NCBI GenBank assembly: GCA_963921795.1
Contig: OY997641.1
Location: 22,203,033 to 22,267,032, forward strand
Direction: 5' to 3'
Length of the DNA: 64,000 nucleotides
Origin: Nannobrachium achirus
Lineage: Eukaryota; Chordata; Actinopteri; Myctophiformes; Myctophidae
The position numbers and the translations under genes were made by a program. Position 1 is the first letter of the stretch; the number at the start of each line of letters is the position of its first letter. The notes beneath the pieces are model-generated. The model was not told where the DNA came from. It saw nothing but the letters and a program-made list of their open reading frames with translations, and ran no database searches. This document shows positions 26,804 to 64,000 of this stretch, piece after piece.

Positions 26804-27725
26804 CTTATAGTAAACTTGACCATTGTCTCTGTACTTGATTTGCTCTTTTCCCCCTCTACGCCAAACCTCTTTGCCAAAAATAGCCGATCTATAAGCACAC
26901 AACGACTCGTGCTGGTTGTACCTGCTATTTTAAGCTAATGTTCCCCCTATAATAGGGATTCTAAGTGGTTAAAAATAGTATAGGAAATATGATGAGGATC
27001 TAGTTGATAAAATCACCAGACTAAAGCGAGGTATAGCTTATTAGAGTTTATTTGTTTTAAAACTTAAAGTGGATTTATATCGTATTTTAGGCTACATGTG
27101 TCCAACTGAACACATAGGCCTACAGACTTTGATTACACATTGTGCAATGCAATCATCAATTTTGAATTACTATATTTTCACAGATGAATTACATGAAATG
27201 TAATATTACTAGTAATATTCCTAGGACTTCGCGCCCTCCGGGCGCTCAGGCAGGACTGCTCTATATTTGATCAACATAAGGGTTTAGGTTTTAAGTCAGA
27301 TTAAAATGTTTTCAAAAATCCATTTTTAGATTAACACACACAAACAATTACAGCATGTGGATGGCGGCCATTTTGGCAGGCATCTTGAAGAAGGTGTGCA
27401 GAAAGCTGATTACATGAATTCATTTTTTATAATTTTTTATCAGCATCACAGGCTGCCCAGAGAGCAGTGAACACATTGCTGTCTCATATATTAGTGAACA
27501 GTGCCCCCCAGTGGCGACAGGGGGCGAATCAGGCTTCAAATATGTCCGTTTTGTGGAGGCTTCATGTCCGTTTTGTGGAGGCTTCATGTCCGTTGTGTGG
27601 AGTGTGGGCGTGGCTCTTAAAGGAATGTATATATAAGATAGCAGTGATGTGCTATTTATCCCAATCCCAATATGGATGTGCTACTTCCACGGACACAAGA
27701 TGGAAATAAATTCAGCCATTTTAGG

Positions 27726-62420
<34,695 letters not shown>

Positions 62421-62465
62421 CTGTGACACAGTCCAGAGAACATCATTACAGAGTATTGTAGAGAA

Positions 62466-62958
62466 TAGGGGTGTAACGATATAGTAACTGTGCATCGAAA
62501 TATCGTTTTTAATTAAAAGAATCGAAGTATATCGAAATGAAAACAGCTAAAATTGGATCGTATCGGTTTACTTTGTATCGAATCGAATCGGCAGTGCAAA
62601 TAATCGATTGTATCGATACTACCAACTTGTGCATTGTATTTAGCATTTTTAAGAAGAACAAATGAAAAGGAGAGGTTTAATTACTTTTCCTTTCCATATG
62701 GCTAAACTGGTCTATCAATAAATGTGTGTAATCTCTGGGTTCATGTCAAGGTGCAGGTTTGTACATATGTGTTCAAATACAATATCCATGTATTTGCCAG
62801 ATAATCACTGTGTTTACTTGTTTATATCGATTTTAAATCATTGAATTGAATCGCATTGTATCGCCATGAATGAACAAATATCATCAATGTATCGTATCGT
62901 CAACCATGTATCGTAATATGTATCGAATCGCTATTAAAATGTATCGTTACACCCCTAA
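62466..62958. mobile_element. TATCG-rich TIR element with 10-bp direct repeats
   Basis: TAGGGGTGTAACGATA ... ATCGTTACACCCCTAA. TTGTAGAGAA on both sides (62456-62465, 62959-62968). The inside is full of ATCGAAT/TATCG words. Confidence 0.7.
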
Positions 62959-62969
62959 TTGTAGAGAAG

Positions 62970-63540
62970 CAGCAGGTGTATAGTGACAGTCACAGGTGCA
63001 GCCTGCCAAAGCAGGCCAGTGCAGCTGTGTTTTGCCGTACATGACGGCAGACCTGCTGCTCGTGCACGTGGGTTGGTGCTCAGAATGCATACCATATGTC
63101 TGCGTAAATGGGTACACATAAGTGACGGCAGATGTCTGCTGCATTCCTGTAGTATGTGCTGTAGTGTGTGGGAGTGTGATTTGGACGTGCAGGTGTTATT
63201 ATAGCCGTACTTACTGGTTAGAGCTTAAAGCACTTAGCCACTGTCAACCTGCCATCCTTTTGAGCATGTCATTATAGGCGCCGACATTTTTCACACAAAA
63301 AAAATGTCTTGTTGGCAATGTATTCCCGACATTATCAAAAATAGCGAACAGATGGTTCTACAAGCTGACATCACAACTCTCACTCTCCCAATGTGCACAC
63401 ACACGCACGCACGCACGCACACACACATACACCTTGTTTTTGTTTTACTCTTATTTTATGCTGATGTCCTGTGTGTGTAAAATTCTAAATTTAATAAACA
63501 GAACACAACTCTTTTTGAAAATGTTTGAATTCTCCAAATG
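62970..63540. other. vwa3a upstream or intron sequence, unassigned
   Basis: The minus-strand frame near 62947-63144 has no family resemblance and does not carry fitting splice sites. (CGCA)n at 63402-63430. Confidence 0.45.
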
Positions 63541-63549
63541 CGCATGCAT

Positions 63550-63740
63550 TAAGTGAATGGTGAACAGGGTGGCAAATTGTGTGGCAAAGTGAGTTTAATG
63601 TCTTTTAACATCGTTTAATTATAGGACTTTTCTGTTTGGATGTATGGACTGTCAAGGCCAGAAAGTAGCCACTGAGTAGGCGTTCCTGCATAACTTCCGG
63701 GTATGATGATGATGATGTCACGCGCATACCCTCTATAGCC
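63550..63740. repeat. dispersed repeat R4, inverse copy
   Basis: Inverse of 45424-45600. Confidence 0.6.
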
Positions 63741-64000
63741 GGGGTCTTCAACGATTTCAGGCCAGGGACCCCTTGGCAGAGAGAGATGAAGCAGGGACCC
63801 CCACAACCTTATAGATCCCATATAGTTTCATCGTTTGACAGCGCAAACATCAGTTTATTTTGGATTCATGTCAATGTGTGTTTTCAGATATTTAACCACT
63901 TGAACCGTCGATACTTAATAAACTTGACCTTTCGCTATACTTAGTCTGCTATTTTTCCCCCTACACCAAAGCTCTTTGCCAAAAATAGCCGATCTACAAG
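63741..64000. mobile_element. hAT element of the 35374-35827 family, cut by the window edge
   Basis: GGGGTCTTCAACGATTTCAG and AGAGAGATGAAGCAGGGACC match 35374-35827. Runs off the right end within its palindrome. Confidence 0.65.

Noticed and set aside
62947-63144. Minus-strand frame considered as a further upstream vwa3a exon.
   Set aside because: No resemblance to the expected linker and no acceptor/donor pair giving the needed end phase of two bases.

Overview
This is vertebrate nuclear DNA, most probably from a ray-finned (teleost) fish. It has split genes with GT-AG introns, long (CA)n and other microsatellites, tRNA-derived SINEs, and many small non-autonomous DNA transposons of hAT type (8-bp target duplications) and TTAA or TA type. 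There are no bacterial operons, no CRISPR array and no rRNA. Species cannot be named from the sequence alone.

Two protein genes account for essentially all recognisable coding sequence, and both are on the minus strand. Upstream, entering from beyond the right edge, is vwa3a: 27 coding exons between 62420 and 27726 encode the last 993 residues, including the stop. The first exons lie outside the window. About 4.6 kb downstream is sdr42e2, complete in 11 coding exons from 23145 to 6748 (492 aa). I rebuilt the exon chains by reading splice sites and checking that reading phase is continuous across every junction; all lengths agree. The same two genes sit side by side in the same orientation in human 16p12.2 (from memory), which supports the names. 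A tRNA-Leu(TAG) gene lies at 4604-4685 on the plus strand.

Layout: 1-6.7 kb is intergenic repeats plus the tRNA gene. 6.7-23.1 kb is sdr42e2. 23.2-27.7 kb is intergenic, with several small transposons. 27.7-62.4 kb is vwa3a, whose introns are packed with nested transposons, three tandem LTRs and long microsatellites. 62.4-64 kb is more vwa3a intron or upstream sequence with no recognisable exon.

The most notable non-gene signals are these. (1) A ~288-bp promoter-like module is inserted twice at full length and once as a 24-bp end fragment, each time with a 9-bp target duplication and a paralogous or reconstructable empty site. (2) A short palindromic hairpin is shared by several otherwise different transposon families and occurs about thirty times. 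(3) A TA-flanked terminal-inverted-repeat element is built from a minisatellite in opposed orientations. (4) A three-LTR array carries a shared internal deletion. (5) Transposons and microsatellites abut splice sites and a stop codon of the two genes.
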